A stretch of DNA of 64,000 bases. Source: Peronospora farinosa (lineage: Eukaryota > Oomycota > Peronosporomycetes > Peronosporales > Peronosporaceae). The stretch spans positions 1 through 64,000 of the forward strand of contig CANTFK010000096.1 of NCBI GenBank assembly GCA_947646735.1. The letters are read 5' to 3'. This document shows, one piece after another, positions 1-11,199 of this stretch (the stretch's first letter is position 1; each line of letters starts with the position of its first letter). The notes beneath the pieces are model-generated. The model did not search any database. It was not told where the DNA came from and saw only the letters and a program-made list of their open reading frames with translations. A program made the translations under genes and the position numbers.

Positions 1-513
1 CTATCCTTGCCTGAAGCTCTGATTCCTTGCGTCGACTAGTCTGATCCTTGTATTAACTGGTCCGGAGTGGCTGAACCCCGAGGGGCCGAGGTCGACTGAT
101 GAGGGACCCAGGTCTACCAATGAGGGACCGGGTCGACCAAAGAGGGGCCGAGGTCGACCGATGAGGGACCGGGTCGACCAACGAGGGACCGGGTCTACCA
201 ATGAGGGACCCAGGTCTACCAATGAGGGACCCAGGTCGACCGATGAGGGACCGGGTCGACCAATGAGGGACCGGGTCTACCAACGAGGGGCCAGGTCGAT
301 CAATGAGCGGCCATGATCAACTCCCTTTGGTACCGGTTAACCGGTACCCTGATACTGATTTTTTCCTGTGGGTCCTGCAGATTGTTCTCCGCCAACGATC
401 GCTCCCCTTCGAGGCCTCTGTCTCTCTGGTCTCTTTTCCCTGACCCACGGTCTATACTCCGAATCCAACTGGATTCTGGGGTCCCCATATCGCAAAAACA
501 GCACTTCACCATA
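1..513 (-). repeat. LTR-A2 copy, minus orientation, cut by window start
   Basis: This stretch is the reverse complement, with few mismatches, of about 1019-1534. It therefore represents the first ~510 bp of the same LTR family in opposite orientation. Its element-sense start lies at 513, where the expected terminal TGTGG has decayed to TATGG. It carries the same ~20-bp tandem units as the copy at 1019-2168. The rest of the LTR lies outside the window, so solo status and target duplication cannot be tested. Confidence 0.75.
75..300. repeat. ~20-bp minisatellite inside LTR-A2 (left copy)
   Basis: About eleven degenerate units of roughly 20 bp, built on GGTCGACCAATGAGGGACC and a GGTCTACC variant. 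Every frame stays open across the array, which gives proline/leucine-rich spurious ORFs. The mirror-image array is at 1232-1455. Confidence 0.85.
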
Positions 514-1018
514 GAAGCTAGCTATCCGTTCCGCTGGCGGCTCAGCATTTTCACGTTGACGAAGTTGGTGGACACAGTCGTCGGACAAATGGCTGCTAAA
601 CTCATCCCATAGCCGTCTCGGTTCAGCAGGCGTTATGTGAATTAGGATCGTAACAAAAAACAGCGTAGTTGCGCTCCGCTCTTCATCACCGAAGCTTCAC
701 GAAAGCACTGCTGCCACTCCTTGTCGCTCTCGTACAACCCGCGCGCAACACAGGTTGCCTTGAACGTTTCGTACTCGACGCCGTCGTATGTCCGCAGGCT
801 GGTGAAGGATGTTGGTCCTTTAACAGTCGTTAGAAGTGTTCGTAAGAAGTACCGCTCGCCTGCTTTTGGGCTTACAAAGTAAAGCCGGTCGATGCACATC
901 CCGCGTTCCCGGACCGTCCACTCCTTGTTTCCCCCCACACAAATCGGGATAGGAAGTTCAGATATGTCGTATTTCGCGCGAGAGCGATCGTTCGATTGGC
1001 TGCAAACCACTCAGTAAG

Positions 1019-2168
1019 TGTGGTGAAGTGCTAATTTTGTGATATGAAGGTCCCGGACTCCAGTTGGATTCAGAGTATAGGCCGTGGGTCAGGGACAGGG
1101 GACCAGAGAGACAGGGGCCTCGAAGGGGAGCGACCGTTGGTGGAGGACAATCCGCAGGATCCGCCGAAGAAAAATCAGTATCAGGGTACCGGTTAACCGG
1201 TACCAAAGGGAGTTGATCATGGCCGCTCATTGATCGACCTGGCCCCTCGTTGGTAGACCCGGGTCCCTCATTGGTCGACCCGGTCCCTCATCGGTCGACC
1301 TGGGTCCCTCATTGGTAGACCTGGGTCCCTCATTGGTAGACCCGGTCCCTCGTTGGTCGACCCGGTCCCTCATCGGTCGACCTCGGCCCCTCTTTGGTCG
1401 ACCCGGTCCCTCATTGGTAGACCTGGGTCCCTCGTCAGTCGACCTCGGCCCCTCGGGGTTCAGCCACTCCGGACCAGTTAATACAAGGATCAGACTAGTC
1501 GAAGCAAGGAATCAGAGCTTCAGGCAAGGATAGAGTAAAGGAGGTAAAAGGATAGGACTATATTAAATACTACTCAATTTGCGATCTACGTGGCACGACT
1601 CCGTCACCCAAGAAGGACTTGTTCTAAGTTACTCACTGTTCCGGGAAGGGATATATTTTGGCCCCCCGTCGAAGACAGTTGTGTAGCGAAGTTCAAGGGC
1701 GAATAGAGCTCCAGGATATATTTGGCCTGTGAGCTCGTTCGAGTAGCAACACCCCCCCCCCCCCCAAGACCCGCTATCGGAAGCGGTCTCCCTCACCTCA
1801 AGGTCCGGGAGCAACGTAAAGGTCAGGTGGTTAATACCCCTGAAACAAGAAGGAAAAGGCCAGGGACGACAAGCGCCCCTGAAGAATTTGGCTCTAAGTC
1901 CATTCTCGACAAGGTCGATCGAGTGGCCACCTACCGGCCCACCGAGTGAAGCATATCCACTCGAGGCCCCCCAGGTCTACCTCCCTCAAGGCAGACATCT
2001 ACATCGTCACCAGGTCCTCCGAAGAGTGCAACCCGCCAGCCGACGGGTACACAAGGTGAGAAGAAGGCCCATACGCGGCATCGGGGTACCCCCTCCGACA
2101 GTCGGCAGTCCGGCACAGTGAGTGGTTTGGGGTCTCATCATACAATTTTGAGAACCCACTCCACCACA
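1019..2168 (+). mobile_element. Solo LTR-A2 with TAAG target duplication, inserted in the Helitron
   Basis: An 1150-bp LTR begins TGTGGTGAAG at 1019 and ends CACTCCACCACA at 2168. It is bracketed by TAAG at 1015-1018 and 2169-2172. Removing the LTR and one TAAG rejoins the Helitron reading frame across 'KTTL/TEWF', which confirms both ends. The last ~130 bp (from GACGGGTACACAAGG) are shared with the LTRs at 21456, 28056, 39227, 45330 and 20649. No gag or pol is present, so this is the product of LTR-LTR recombination. Confidence 0.9.
1232..1455. repeat. ~20-bp minisatellite inside LTR-A2 (right copy)
   Basis: Mirror image of 75-300. Tandem ~20-bp units based on GGTCCCTCATTGGTCGACC sit within the first half of the solo LTR, between its unique start and the shared 3' end. 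Confidence 0.85.
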
Positions 2169-4655
2169 TAAGCGTCGTTTTTCGCGCACGGTCCGCGTTC
2201 ACCGTGTCCATCAAGTCTCAATACGGATTAAATACAATGTGCTGCTGGCCCGGTAAGTGAACTTGCAAGCGCTGGACGGGCGCGAGTAGTTGTGCAATTT
2301 AAAACCTAAAAGTGGCCAGCATCCTTCCGGAGCAGAAATGTAGCGCGCGTTAATATACTGTTTGATTCGCTCTTGTCTTGGAGCACTGCGGTCGTACGAT
2401 CGAGCCTTTTGTAGACGTATTTGAAAAGATACTTAATGGTAGTGATCGATAAATAGATCTGTGGACATGTTCAGTGTTAGTCAGTGTAAATTCGGACGCC
2501 TCGCCGGCTTTCTGATAGCAGTTATGTCAGACTTACCTCGACATTGATGTGGGCATCATACTTGCAACAAAGGTAGATGTTGTGCGGCACAATCCAGCGG
2601 TTGTCCACATGGCGGCCTTTTGCGTCAGCAAAACCGCCCATCATCACGCCGTCGGTATACAGGGTAGCCGTTTACGTCGGTTGACGTCTGGTCGGCGAAG
2701 GATTTCGGATAATTTTTGTGCATTTGCCGTCCTCCATGCATAACGCCTTCGGATTCTCCACACCGCAAGGCCCATGCACTAAGCTGCGCGTGACGGTCTC
2801 GTATGCATCCAGGTGAATACCTTGATCCGGGATTTCCGCTGAAGCGGCCGAGTCGATTTCCTCGGCGGTGCGTAGATTTGATGCATTCAAAGTATTAAGA
2901 GGATGTACGCATGCGGAAGACCGCGCTTTTGGAATTCAACAACCCAGACTTTGCCGACAACGCTTCCGAAGATCTTCCGCTCGCATGAGCTCCTTCAACC
3001 TTATGTGAAAAACCCTTGCGACCAAGTAGGGCCGATCCTGCGCCGTCTGTCCGAATTCTAGCTCCGCTGTAATATCGGACCACTTTGGATTACACGTGAA
3101 TGTAATGAAAAGGTCCGTCCGCCCGCACTTGTGCACGATGGCCACTGTATCCTGGTACAGCTGACTCATCTGACGGTCGCTTCCGGCAAAAGTCGACGGA
3201 AGTGTCAACTTGCGCCCAACCTGCGCGGCGTCGTGGCTCCCTCAGTGATTGCGTCCATCACTCTGGAATACAACTCGCTCCTCAGCTCGCCTTGGTGATC
3301 GGTGATGTACTAGACGATTCTGCTCCACGCATGCCACGCGTCCACGACGTATTGCTGGAAGAGCCGCCCGGACAGAAAAAGATGCTCTCCTGGCGCTTTA
3401 GGGTGCAGCATGTAGGAGTAGTACTGCATCTGCGACAAGCGTTTCGATCCTGCCATCCCACGGGCGGCATTCCCGTCATTGTCTTGGAACATCCTCCCTC
3501 CAGCCTCATACTCAAGTCCCCTGAGTGGCATCGTTGGCGTCCATACCTGTCGGCCGTCTGGAAAAAGGAGGACATATTGAAGTGGCGTGTAGAAGGAGTG
3601 CAATGCTGATATGCGCTGCAAGCGCCCGTCGCGGCTTTTGAGGAAAATGTCACGATCGGAGATGCTGCCGTCTTAGCCTTCGTAAACGTCGCCCATCATG
3701 ATCGCGCCAACTTCATTTGCCGTAGGTGTATTGTACCTGCGTCTGTCGCTCGACAGCAGGCAGAATAGACGCATTTCCAGATCCACAACCTGATCACTTT
3801 ACATCCGATGACGAACCTGCTCGTACAACTGAACATAAGGGTTATTCAGCTCGAGCATCGTCTGAAGTTCTTCAAGGACGCAGCGATTCAGGGTCGGAAA
3901 AACATTCATCCGGCCAGCAAGCGCCGCGCTGTTGTCGGCAATGTAAAGCTGAGCAAACTTCCTTGCATGGCCTTCCTCCGGGAGGAGCTCATCCATATGG
4001 TGGTATAGGGAGCTTTGCAGTCTGAACGTGTAAACGCCACCTTGAGTAAAGCTATCGTCCAGTTTCGCACCCAAAGACGTAAAAGAGAGCGCGTTGTTGT
4101 ACGCACGAATGTTTTGCCGGAAAGCCCGGGCGATGGGCGTCTGATCATACAGCATGGTCCGTAGCGGCTCAAGTGGTTGCGCTAACGGTGGAATGTTAGC
4201 TACCTTGCCGCGGTCACAGCACAGCGTAAAGTGCAGGTTTGCCTGGTTGAGCCGGGACCCTGCACTCGCTCCTGAATCCAATGAAGTGCTGCGCAGTTGC
4301 GGCAGACCACATCTACCCAATTCAGCACATGGCGTTGCGTCGGCGCGTCAGCTAAAACGGCGCGACGTGCGACTGGAAGGTCCGGTTCGGCCGCGCGAGT
4401 TTGTTGGTGCGCCACTCTATTGCGCTCGCGCTCTGCCGCTGCGTCTTCGTGGGTCATTTCGGTTCGTCGTGCCGCGTGCGCCACTTGGTTGCGCTCGCGC
4501 TCTGCTGCCGCGTTCTTATCCTGTCGCCTCCGAGTGCGTTGCGCACGGCGCGCTTCTTGCCATCATGCGGCTCGTTGTTCTTTCGTCTCTTTGGCACGCT
4601 TCCGAGAACGTCGCTCCCGGGCCAGACGATTTCGACGCGACCGTGGGCTTTCCAT

Positions 4656-5721
4656 CTTAAATTGTAGCACCATTGTAAGGACTTAAATCTGTAGTAGAGA
4701 TCTTAATGCAAAGTGCGACAAAAACCAATTATTGCTAAATATAAAGTTGACCAATCAACATGCCGAAAACCTGTGAAAAGATGGATGGACGTACACAATT
4801 TGTATATTATATAGGTAATCAAGTGTTTGTAGGCGTTGGGCCTATAGCCTTTACCCTTGCGGGCATTGGTATTTGGCCTTTAGTCTTGGCAATTGGTTTT
4901 TGCTTTACACCTTTACCCTTGCAAGAATCGGATTTAGAGTTTTGCTTTTGCCTTATACCTGCCTAGTTGGCTTATCGGTCTTTATTTTTTCCTCATTAAC
5001 CGTATTGGTATGCTAATTCGCCCGTGTGAGGTCACGGCTTAGCCGATTTGCGTCACTTATTACGAAATCATAGTGAAGGGATACGGGCCCTACCGTTATT
5101 ACGGACCTAACGCCTTCTCGTTTGCCGTTATAGCACAACTACCGGCCACCTTCTGAAGAAGATAATCAGCGTGAGACCCAAGCAAGCTTGGGGGACGGAC
5201 TCTCGTTTTCATGCAAGGGTTAAGTAATGACTATTACACGACAGCACTCGAAAGTGTTTACCGCAAGCAACCCAAAGTTCATTTGAGAGAACTACCCAAA
5301 TTTCGAATTTGCCCGTTTTGACAGGCAGCGAATATTGAACCCGTGCCAAGTACATCAGATTTCACAAATAAGATTCGTTATATATTTCAGACATCCAAAT
5401 ATATCGATTAAATACGTTTTTCAATGCATATTAGCGAATATGAATGAATATAAAACGCAAAATAAGTCATTTCGAATTCCCAGAGAAGCACGATGGCAAA
5501 CGGACAGATACTTTTCTCTAATAACATAAAGATAATTTAAATATAAAAGGGTCCGAATGTAGGTAGTTTACTATATATTTGAAAATGAGCTCATGGTATT
5601 ATTAATGCAAAATGCAAAATCAGCCAATGCCAAATTAGCCAATAATGTAAAATTAGCCAATCCGAATGCCGGAAAAGGAGCACTACGGACGGACGGACAC
5701 ACAATTCTTTTATTATATAGA
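4656..5721 (-). mobile_element. Helitron 5' non-coding region with two 5'-terminus-like ends
   Basis: Upstream of the RepHel start the sequence is AT-rich with no convincing gene. On the minus strand a segment starting at 5721 reads TCTATATAATAAAAGAAT followed by GTCCGTCCGTCCG, the typical form of a Helitron 5' end (TC start, AT-rich). A diverged second copy of this ~70-bp end occurs at about 4745-4813. Either the autonomous element starts at the inner copy and a second element abuts it, or the end was duplicated. The CTRR 3' end lies outside the window. Confidence 0.55.
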
Positions 5722-6910
5722 AGAAGATGCTATATAAATAAAGTCTGAGTTGAAGAACGGCTTCTTTGAACGGTGACTAGCGAAGCCAAGTTTTCTATAA
5801 GCCTTGATTCCTGGCAAGCCAAGTCACAAATACTCTTTTTCATTCTCGTGAGCTGATAGTGATAAACATAGCTACATGTGTCTATTACATTCATCGCCTA
5901 AAAAATCTTAGTAAATATTGACTAAATGTTTATATATTTTTTGTATAATTTTATATTTATTTTTTACACTTGTACGTAACATATCTATCCACCAGCACCG
6001 TCTCACCATCGTACAACCACACCCTATTCGCTAGCTCGAGACTCCATCAGAGGCGACAACATATATTCAGACGGACTTCTCGGGTATTAACTCGCGTCGT
6101 CTCCTTCCAATCCTTGCCTGTTGCATCAATATCCAGAAGCTCTCTATATGTTTTAGCAGCCAGAAGAGCAGCTACAGACAGAGGCTAGGCTGGTCCAGAC
6201 TCCCTCACTGAGGCCTAAAATACTGCAGTTAATCAGTCAAACTGCTGGTGCCTCATCCGTTCCGAGTATCGCACTTCTTTTACAAGATAATTTTCGACGT
6301 CCTTGACACTAAACAGGGTGAAGAGCACCTAGTACAAGTGCATAATCTATTGTGCTGCTGCTAATATCACGAAGTCTTTTTGTTATTAAAGTGCTGCTGA
6401 CTCAGGATAGCTTTCTCAATGTGTTCACGTATACAACAGACCGTGGTCTCCTTTGTGCACGACAAAAGACAGGCGCCGAAACGGTCAGGCAAGGCACGGG
6501 AAGTCACAACGCTTTAACAAGCAACAGACTCACTCTTCCAGCATTAGCACAGCTCCTCAAATTGAATGACTGCCACTCGTCCTTTCCGCTACTAGTCAAC
6601 CGTTACTCTGTTATATATCTGTCATCCCTTTTCATCGCTGTAAAGATGTCCGAAATCAATATGTTTTTCTAAAAGTGCTGCATCTGCTGTTGTCTTCTAT
6701 TGATCAGGACAGACCGATACTGTAAGTTAGACAGCTACTTTTTGTTATTACCTTCAGTCACACAAAAGAAATAAAGACGCACGACACTGGATACGAATAT
6801 CAATTGTATAAATTGCATATTCTTCTCACTATGCACGAGTACTCTACCGTACTCTCCCCTTTCATTGTAAGCACCCAGCGTTACGCTCTTCCTTCCTCCT
6901 CATGCGGCAC
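5722..6910. other. Intergenic, no gene recognised
   Basis: AT-rich sequence between the Helitron end and the hydrolase pseudogene. Two short plus-strand ORFs (5970-6188, 6352-6672) have no recognisable domain and no splice-supported extension. I see no LTR boundaries or tandem arrays. Confidence 0.5.
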
Positions 6911-7887
6911 TTAAAGAGCACACTCAAACCAACGCTTTGGTTTCTTGCTGTTCATTAACAAGTCGTCCTTGTGCTTGAATTTTGTATCGGCGTGGTTGCA
7001 CTTGGACACGTAAAACGCACTAGTTGGGTCGTCATCAAACTTCTCGGTATCCAGGCCACCTCGGCAACTTTCAAATGTTACGAAGCCATCGTTCTTTTTC
7101 GACTTATGACCTGCGAAAGTGGCTAACCCCGCGTACTCGATCTGATCCCCCGAAATTAAACCTTGAAAGCTGTTGCTGCACATGGCAGCGGTTACATACT
7201 TACTGTAGACGTCTTGAGCGTCCTCATACGCCGTGTCAAGCTCCTTGGAGCTGTAGTGTCCGCCCATATACGCGAGAGACTTGAGTCCAGCCTTAACGGG
7301 ACACTTGCCCAGAAGCAACATAGCAGCTTGAAAACTCCTCGACTTCTCGTTCGAGCAAACATTCAGTGCAGTGTCTACTGCCATCGAGCCCAACATGGGC
7401 GCACTCATGCTGACCCACGACGTGCTTTTTTTTCAATCTTGCACTTTTCATTGGCGACTGCACCTGCCAGGATCAAGGCACCCATGGAATGAGTCACGAG
7501 AATCGTGTCCTTGATAACTTTCTTCTCTTCATCGCTCTTATCACTCATCGATAGAGCGTGCTTGCAGACTGTTTCCTGCAAATCCTCATCTGTCCAGCCA
7601 ACGGTTTCCGTATCGAGCGAAACGTACTTGATCGACGAACAGCATGGGGCGTGGTGTTTCATGTCGCCAAAATAATCGGACTTATCTTGCAGATCATCGT
7701 GATGCTTCGAGTGCAGTTCTCCGTGGATGAAAAGACACTTACGGATTTTGGACTTGCATTCGCACTTGTAGGACAAAAAATCAAGACTTTCTGCCTTAAG
7801 TCCCCGATGTGAAGGCGTTTGCAGGTTGTTCGCGGACGTTGTGGCAGCGAACAAGGCGAGGGCCAGCGTGGGAATTTGAAGACGCAT
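6911..7887 (-). pseudogene. Secreted alpha/beta-hydrolase paralogue, short form, frameshifted
   Basis: Starts at an ATG (7887) with a signal-peptide-like N-terminus ending near 'TTSA', then a Cys-rich segment, 'LFIHG' (oxyanion region) and 'VTHSMG' with the presumed nucleophile Ser134. The second half, in another frame (7408 to 6911), has 'NDGFVTFESC' (candidate Asp) and 'CNHADTKF' (candidate His), and ends in 'WFECAL' like its paralogues at 9577-11199 and 51152-52780. The two halves are separated by one missing base in a run of eight A's (about 7428-7435). Without the break it would be ~325 residues, lacking the ~220-residue N-terminal domain of the paralogues. A homopolymer sequencing error would make it a live gene. 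The substrate is unknown. Confidence 0.75.
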
Positions 7888-9576
7888 TTGTACAACCGGG
7901 TAAAATGGAGAATGATCGAGCCTTCTTTACGAAAACCGGAGTGGCCAACATGCAGTCGAACCGAGAGCTAGTTTTCAAAAAGTCAACCACAATGCTACAA
8001 CAGGATCAGAGATAGAGGAATAGCAACAAGTGATCCAATCAGACATGATGACAGACCAGGCTTTTCCACTTGATGCACGTAAAGTGGACAGAACTGTTGA
8101 GGGCCCGAGACTTCAAGTATTATGGACGACAGGTACGTACCACTTGGCAAATAAAAAGCCTCTAAAAGAACTTCTTCGTGCTTCTCTCACCTGAAATCAA
8201 TGGGATGGGAGCATATGTACGGATCTACAAGAGCTCATTTTTTATTTTTTCAATCTCGGTCGAGAGCTCCCGTATGTTTTTGTATACCAACAAAAGCAAC
8301 GTATGTTTGCTGACCAGGTTTGCGGCTATGGTACTCGCCTTTTTCTTACCGGTTCTGACAGTTAAAAAAAAGTAATATTTCGTATATAGCCCGGTACTAC
8401 ATGTACGCCAGTGAAGACGAGGAGGTTCTAGAATGATCGATGCTTAGGTAAATGTCTCTCAGTGCAGCAGCATCTGTCGCTAAGTCGTTTACCTGTGCGA
8501 TCGATAAGCCTTTACAGAGGGCCCGCGATGGCCGCCAAAATGACGTCTGGCACGCGTCCGGAAGTATATGTTTTATGTCATGCGTTCTTGGTTTTCTACA
8601 AAACCAGCTGGACTTGATGCAATGTTTTCATTTTATTGATCTACCGTTAGACATGGTTGTGTCGTAACTAGCTGTGCAAATGTAGTGCCTACATGTACCG
8701 GTATATAGCTGTAGCCACCGTGGTTTTTTTTACGTGTCTGAATATTTAACATTGAGACAAATCTGTAAACCTTTTTTTATTTGGCCGTCCAGGACTTGTC
8801 ATACATTTTGTTTTGTCTACTGCTGGCACTAAAAACCAAATATTACTGGTACGTGTATGATACCGATATACGATAATCTGTACCGGTACATGTATTTATC
8901 AGAGACCTGCATGGTATCCATACCCACTGCTCAACCCTTACCCATCCATACCCACGGGTGAAAAATGGGTAGTAGGCACTATCTACCCGTACCCACGGGT
9001 ATGACATACCTACGCCAACGTGGGTGGGCACGTGGGTAGGCGATGCCCGCCCGCGTTAAGTGTAGGAAACCATGGGTATGCTCGCTGAACGCGATACAGG
9101 ACTCTACTTAGGACACAATCAGATGAAGGATGTACCGGAATTTAACCCATAACATGCGTGAAACGAAGCTCTACGATTCTTATATTACATGTATGTGTAA
9201 TTTAATCTGAAAACTCTTTTGGTAACAAATTTATTTTGCAGCTAATGGCAAAACAAATGAGCTTAACCTGAAAACTGTCGAAGGTAGCTGTAGTATCGTT
9301 AGTGCTAGCACCAAACGATAGGTCTCTTATATTCAAGTTGCAGCGTGAATAAGCAGATCCTGCAGCTTGCAAACTTAGACGTCGGCTATGTGGCTAATGC
9401 GAGCTGTCGATCAGACAAAGACCGACCAGAAGACAGCACCACCTTTAAACTACTCGTTTCACCCGTGACCACCAATTTGCCGTTCGTTCTTAGCACTTTG
9501 CTCACGGACTGAAAACAGTGTAATAGAACTGCATATTTACAATCTACCAGACCATTTCTTGAACAAACTAAAGTGA
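7888..9576. other. Divergent intergenic region between hydrolase paralogues
   Basis: Spans the 5' sides of the minus-strand paralogue (start 7887) and the plus-strand paralogue (start 9577). No further coding unit is supported. About 8920-9060 carries repeated TACCC/GGGTA words, including two copies of TACCCACGGGTA-like palindromes, probably debris of a DNA transposon. The remainder is AT-rich. Confidence 0.5.
8918..9060. repeat. TACCC/GGGTA-rich inverted words
   Basis: Multiple copies of TACCCA and TGGGTA in both orientations within ~140 bp. Clustered subterminal words of this kind are common near ends of hAT-type transposons, but no terminal inverted repeat or transposase is visible, so the origin is undecided. 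Confidence 0.35.
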
Positions 9577-11199
9577 ATGTGGCCATCTACTTCTCCTCTA
9601 TGTTTGGTCCTAATCTTCAATGTCTACTTCTCACTTGCAACATCGACAAATTTCACAGGCAAAAGAACCGTTCACGGGGACCTCCGTATTAGCACACATC
9701 ATGAGTGGCCCTCCTTAAAGCTCCACTTCACCCTGAAGCGAAACTCTTTGCGGGTTCATGGTCAGCAAGAGTTCGACATCTACGCCAGACCGGTCATGTC
9801 AAACGATGGAGTCAGCGTCATTTACGACGGATATGTCGACTTCACCGAAGAAACGACATTTATTAGGTACTTGCTCGTCAATGGTGTCGCTTACTCTATG
9901 ATCAGCTTAGATCCTGGCCAGACTCACATCTTATCATCCATGTCGCAATGCTTACCATCAAGCATGCTGCCACTACTTACTAATATACTTCCTGCACTTA
10001 ATAACGCCATCCTGATTTCGAGTGCTACCTTAGAAGGCGCTACGTTTAAGTGCTCGACGGGAAACCTTTTCGGGACCAAGTTTCGAGGACTCAACTTGGC
10101 AATTTGTGCGTCGGGTTCTTTAGGTATTCACATTTACGGCAGCGATATGGAAATTGAGATCAAGTATTTGAAAAAACCTGTAACGGTTTCAGCGCCAAAT
10201 CTGGATGCTAGCGCGACGAGCAAGTGCAAGGCCGTCATGAAGGCTACTGTAGTGACTGCTGCTACGACCGTTTTGCTTACTGGCGAGGCAAATTCTGACA
10301 GTTCGAGAAGTTTCGACTATGGCCCGAATATCACTTTGAGTACGACTTCGTGCTCGTGCATGTCGACGCCGCGTCCGTGTCTTTTTATCCACGGCTTGGG
10401 AATCAACTACACGAAAGCAAACCTCCACGACTCGTTCTCATCTTACTGGGGAGATGTGTCAGACCATGCACCATGTTGCACGGAATTCAAGTACATGATC
10501 TGGAATTCCGTGGAGACTGGCTGGAACAACGAAAAACAACAGCAAATTATGTGCGACCTTGCCACCTCTTTGACTGAATCCAGCTCACGAACCGATATTG
10601 CGGACACGATTATCGTCACGCATTCTATGGGCGGACTCCTTTTGGCAGGTGCACTTGCTAATGGAAAGTGTACCATTGCAGAGAGCAGCTCGTGGGTTGC
10701 TACGAGTCCTCCAATGTTAGGAAGCATGGGTTCTGACTATGCTATACAATCTTGTACTGGTGAGCACACTGTTATTATGGAGGAAGTTGGCAATATGACG
10801 GGCGAATGTCCCATACGGAATGGTACGTATTCACTTACGTATGAAGGCGGAGAGATGAGTTCGACAAAGTTGAACGAGGATTTCAAAGCAGCACAGAAAG
10901 TTTATCGGTCTCGAGTGTATGCAGCAATGTGCAGCAACTGGTACGTTGGGCTGTTTTCAGCGCTTCAAGTCAGGTATATGCTGCTAGGTGTTACAGTTCA
11001 TCATAAGTCGAGGCAAAACGATGGCTTGGTCGAGTTTCAGAGCTGTGCAGGTGGCCTGCCACTTGATCAGTTTAGCAATCACTACAGTAGCCGATTCTAC
11101 GTGACACATCTCAACCATGCCGACACCACGTTTTATAATGGTGACGGGCTTTTCAATTCCGCAAAAATGCCTGTGAAATGGTTCGAGTGCGTGTTGTAG
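9577..11199 (+). CDS. Secreted alpha/beta-hydrolase (lipase-like), 540 aa
   Basis: Intronless gene starting at an ATG with a hydrophobic signal peptide (about residues 1-22), so it is probably secreted. Residues ~30-265 form an N-terminal domain also found in the paralogue at 51152 but absent from the short one at 7887. The C-terminal ~275 residues look like an alpha/beta-hydrolase: 'FIHGLG' (His272-Gly273, oxyanion region), 'VTHSMGG' (Ser350, nucleophile-elbow position with Thr in place of the first Gly), 'NDGLVEF' (Asp482) and 'LNHAD' (His514). Many cysteines suggest disulfides. It ends 'WFECVL', a tail shared by all three paralogues. Family recognition comes from motifs; substrate and role are unknown. 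It runs convergently towards the SNF2 gene. Confidence 0.85.
   Translation: MWPSTSPLCLVLIFNVYFSLATSTNFTGKRTVHGDLRISTHHEWPSLKLHFTLKRNSLRVHGQQEFDIYARPVMSNDGVSVIYDGYVDFTEETTFIRYLLVNGVAYSMISLDPGQTHILSSMSQCLPSSMLPLLTNILPALNNAILISSATLEGATFKCSTGNLFGTKFRGLNLAICASGSLGIHIYGSDMEIEIKYLKKPVTVSAPNLDASATSKCKAVMKATVVTAATTVLLTGEANSDSSRSFDYGPNITLSTTSCSCMSTPRPCLFIHGLGINYTKANLHDSFSSYWGDVSDHAPCCTEFKYMIWNSVETGWNNEKQQQIMCDLATSLTESSSRTDIADTIIVTHSMGGLLLAGALANGKCTIAESSSWVATSPPMLGSMGSDYAIQSCTGEHTVIMEEVGNMTGECPIRNGTYSLTYEGGEMSSTKLNEDFKAAQKVYRSRVYAAMCSNWYVGLFSALQVRYMLLGVTVHHKSRQNDGLVEFQSCAGGLPLDQFSNHYSSRFYVTHLNHADTTFYNGDGLFNSAKMPVKWFECVL

Larger units (their letters stand above)
514..4655 (-). pseudogene. Decayed Helitron RepHel (replication initiator-helicase)
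   Basis: Minus-strand remnant of a Helitron rolling-circle transposase. In coding order: a basic N-terminus from an ATG at 4655; a CxxC zinc-finger-like stretch and 'ALHWIQERV' (4200-4484); the Helitron_like_N block (3310-4320); 'LYQDTVAIVHKCGRTDLFIT' (2936-3208); 'EFQKRGLPHAYILL' (2890-2935); 'LVHGPCGVENP' and 'CMEDGKCTK' (2672-2890); the tyrosine segment 'KYLFKYVYK' (2407-2434); and 'LTEWFAANR', 'GERYFLRTLLTTVKG' and 'SFTSLRT' (642-1018). Several frameshifts and stops separate the blocks, and the second HUH histidine reads Tyr. The helicase half lies beyond the LTR at 1-513. A solo LTR (1019-2168) interrupts it with a TAAG duplication. Family assignment is firm; activity is excluded. Confidence 0.9.

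Noticed and set aside
53..283. Repeat-rich proteins encoded in the minisatellite (also 1312-1533 and 21907-22119)
   Set aside because: They are translations of tandem repeats within LTRs, open in several frames, with no conserved domain.
1..1534. Mutator-like or foldback transposon with ~500-bp terminal inverted repeats
   Set aside because: The arms are the starts of two opposite LTRs: the right arm continues into a complete LTR ending at 2168 with a TAAG duplication, and the middle is Helitron sequence.
3202..3609. Plus-strand ORFs across 2.5-4.7 kb
   Set aside because: They are antisense shadows of the minus-strand Helitron protein, whose conserved blocks are unmistakable.
7800..7887. RxLR-type effector motif after the signal peptide (and HRRLQ in the 51152 gene)
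   Set aside because: HRGLK and HRRLQ do not match RxLR, no dEER follows, and the proteins are clearly hydrolases.
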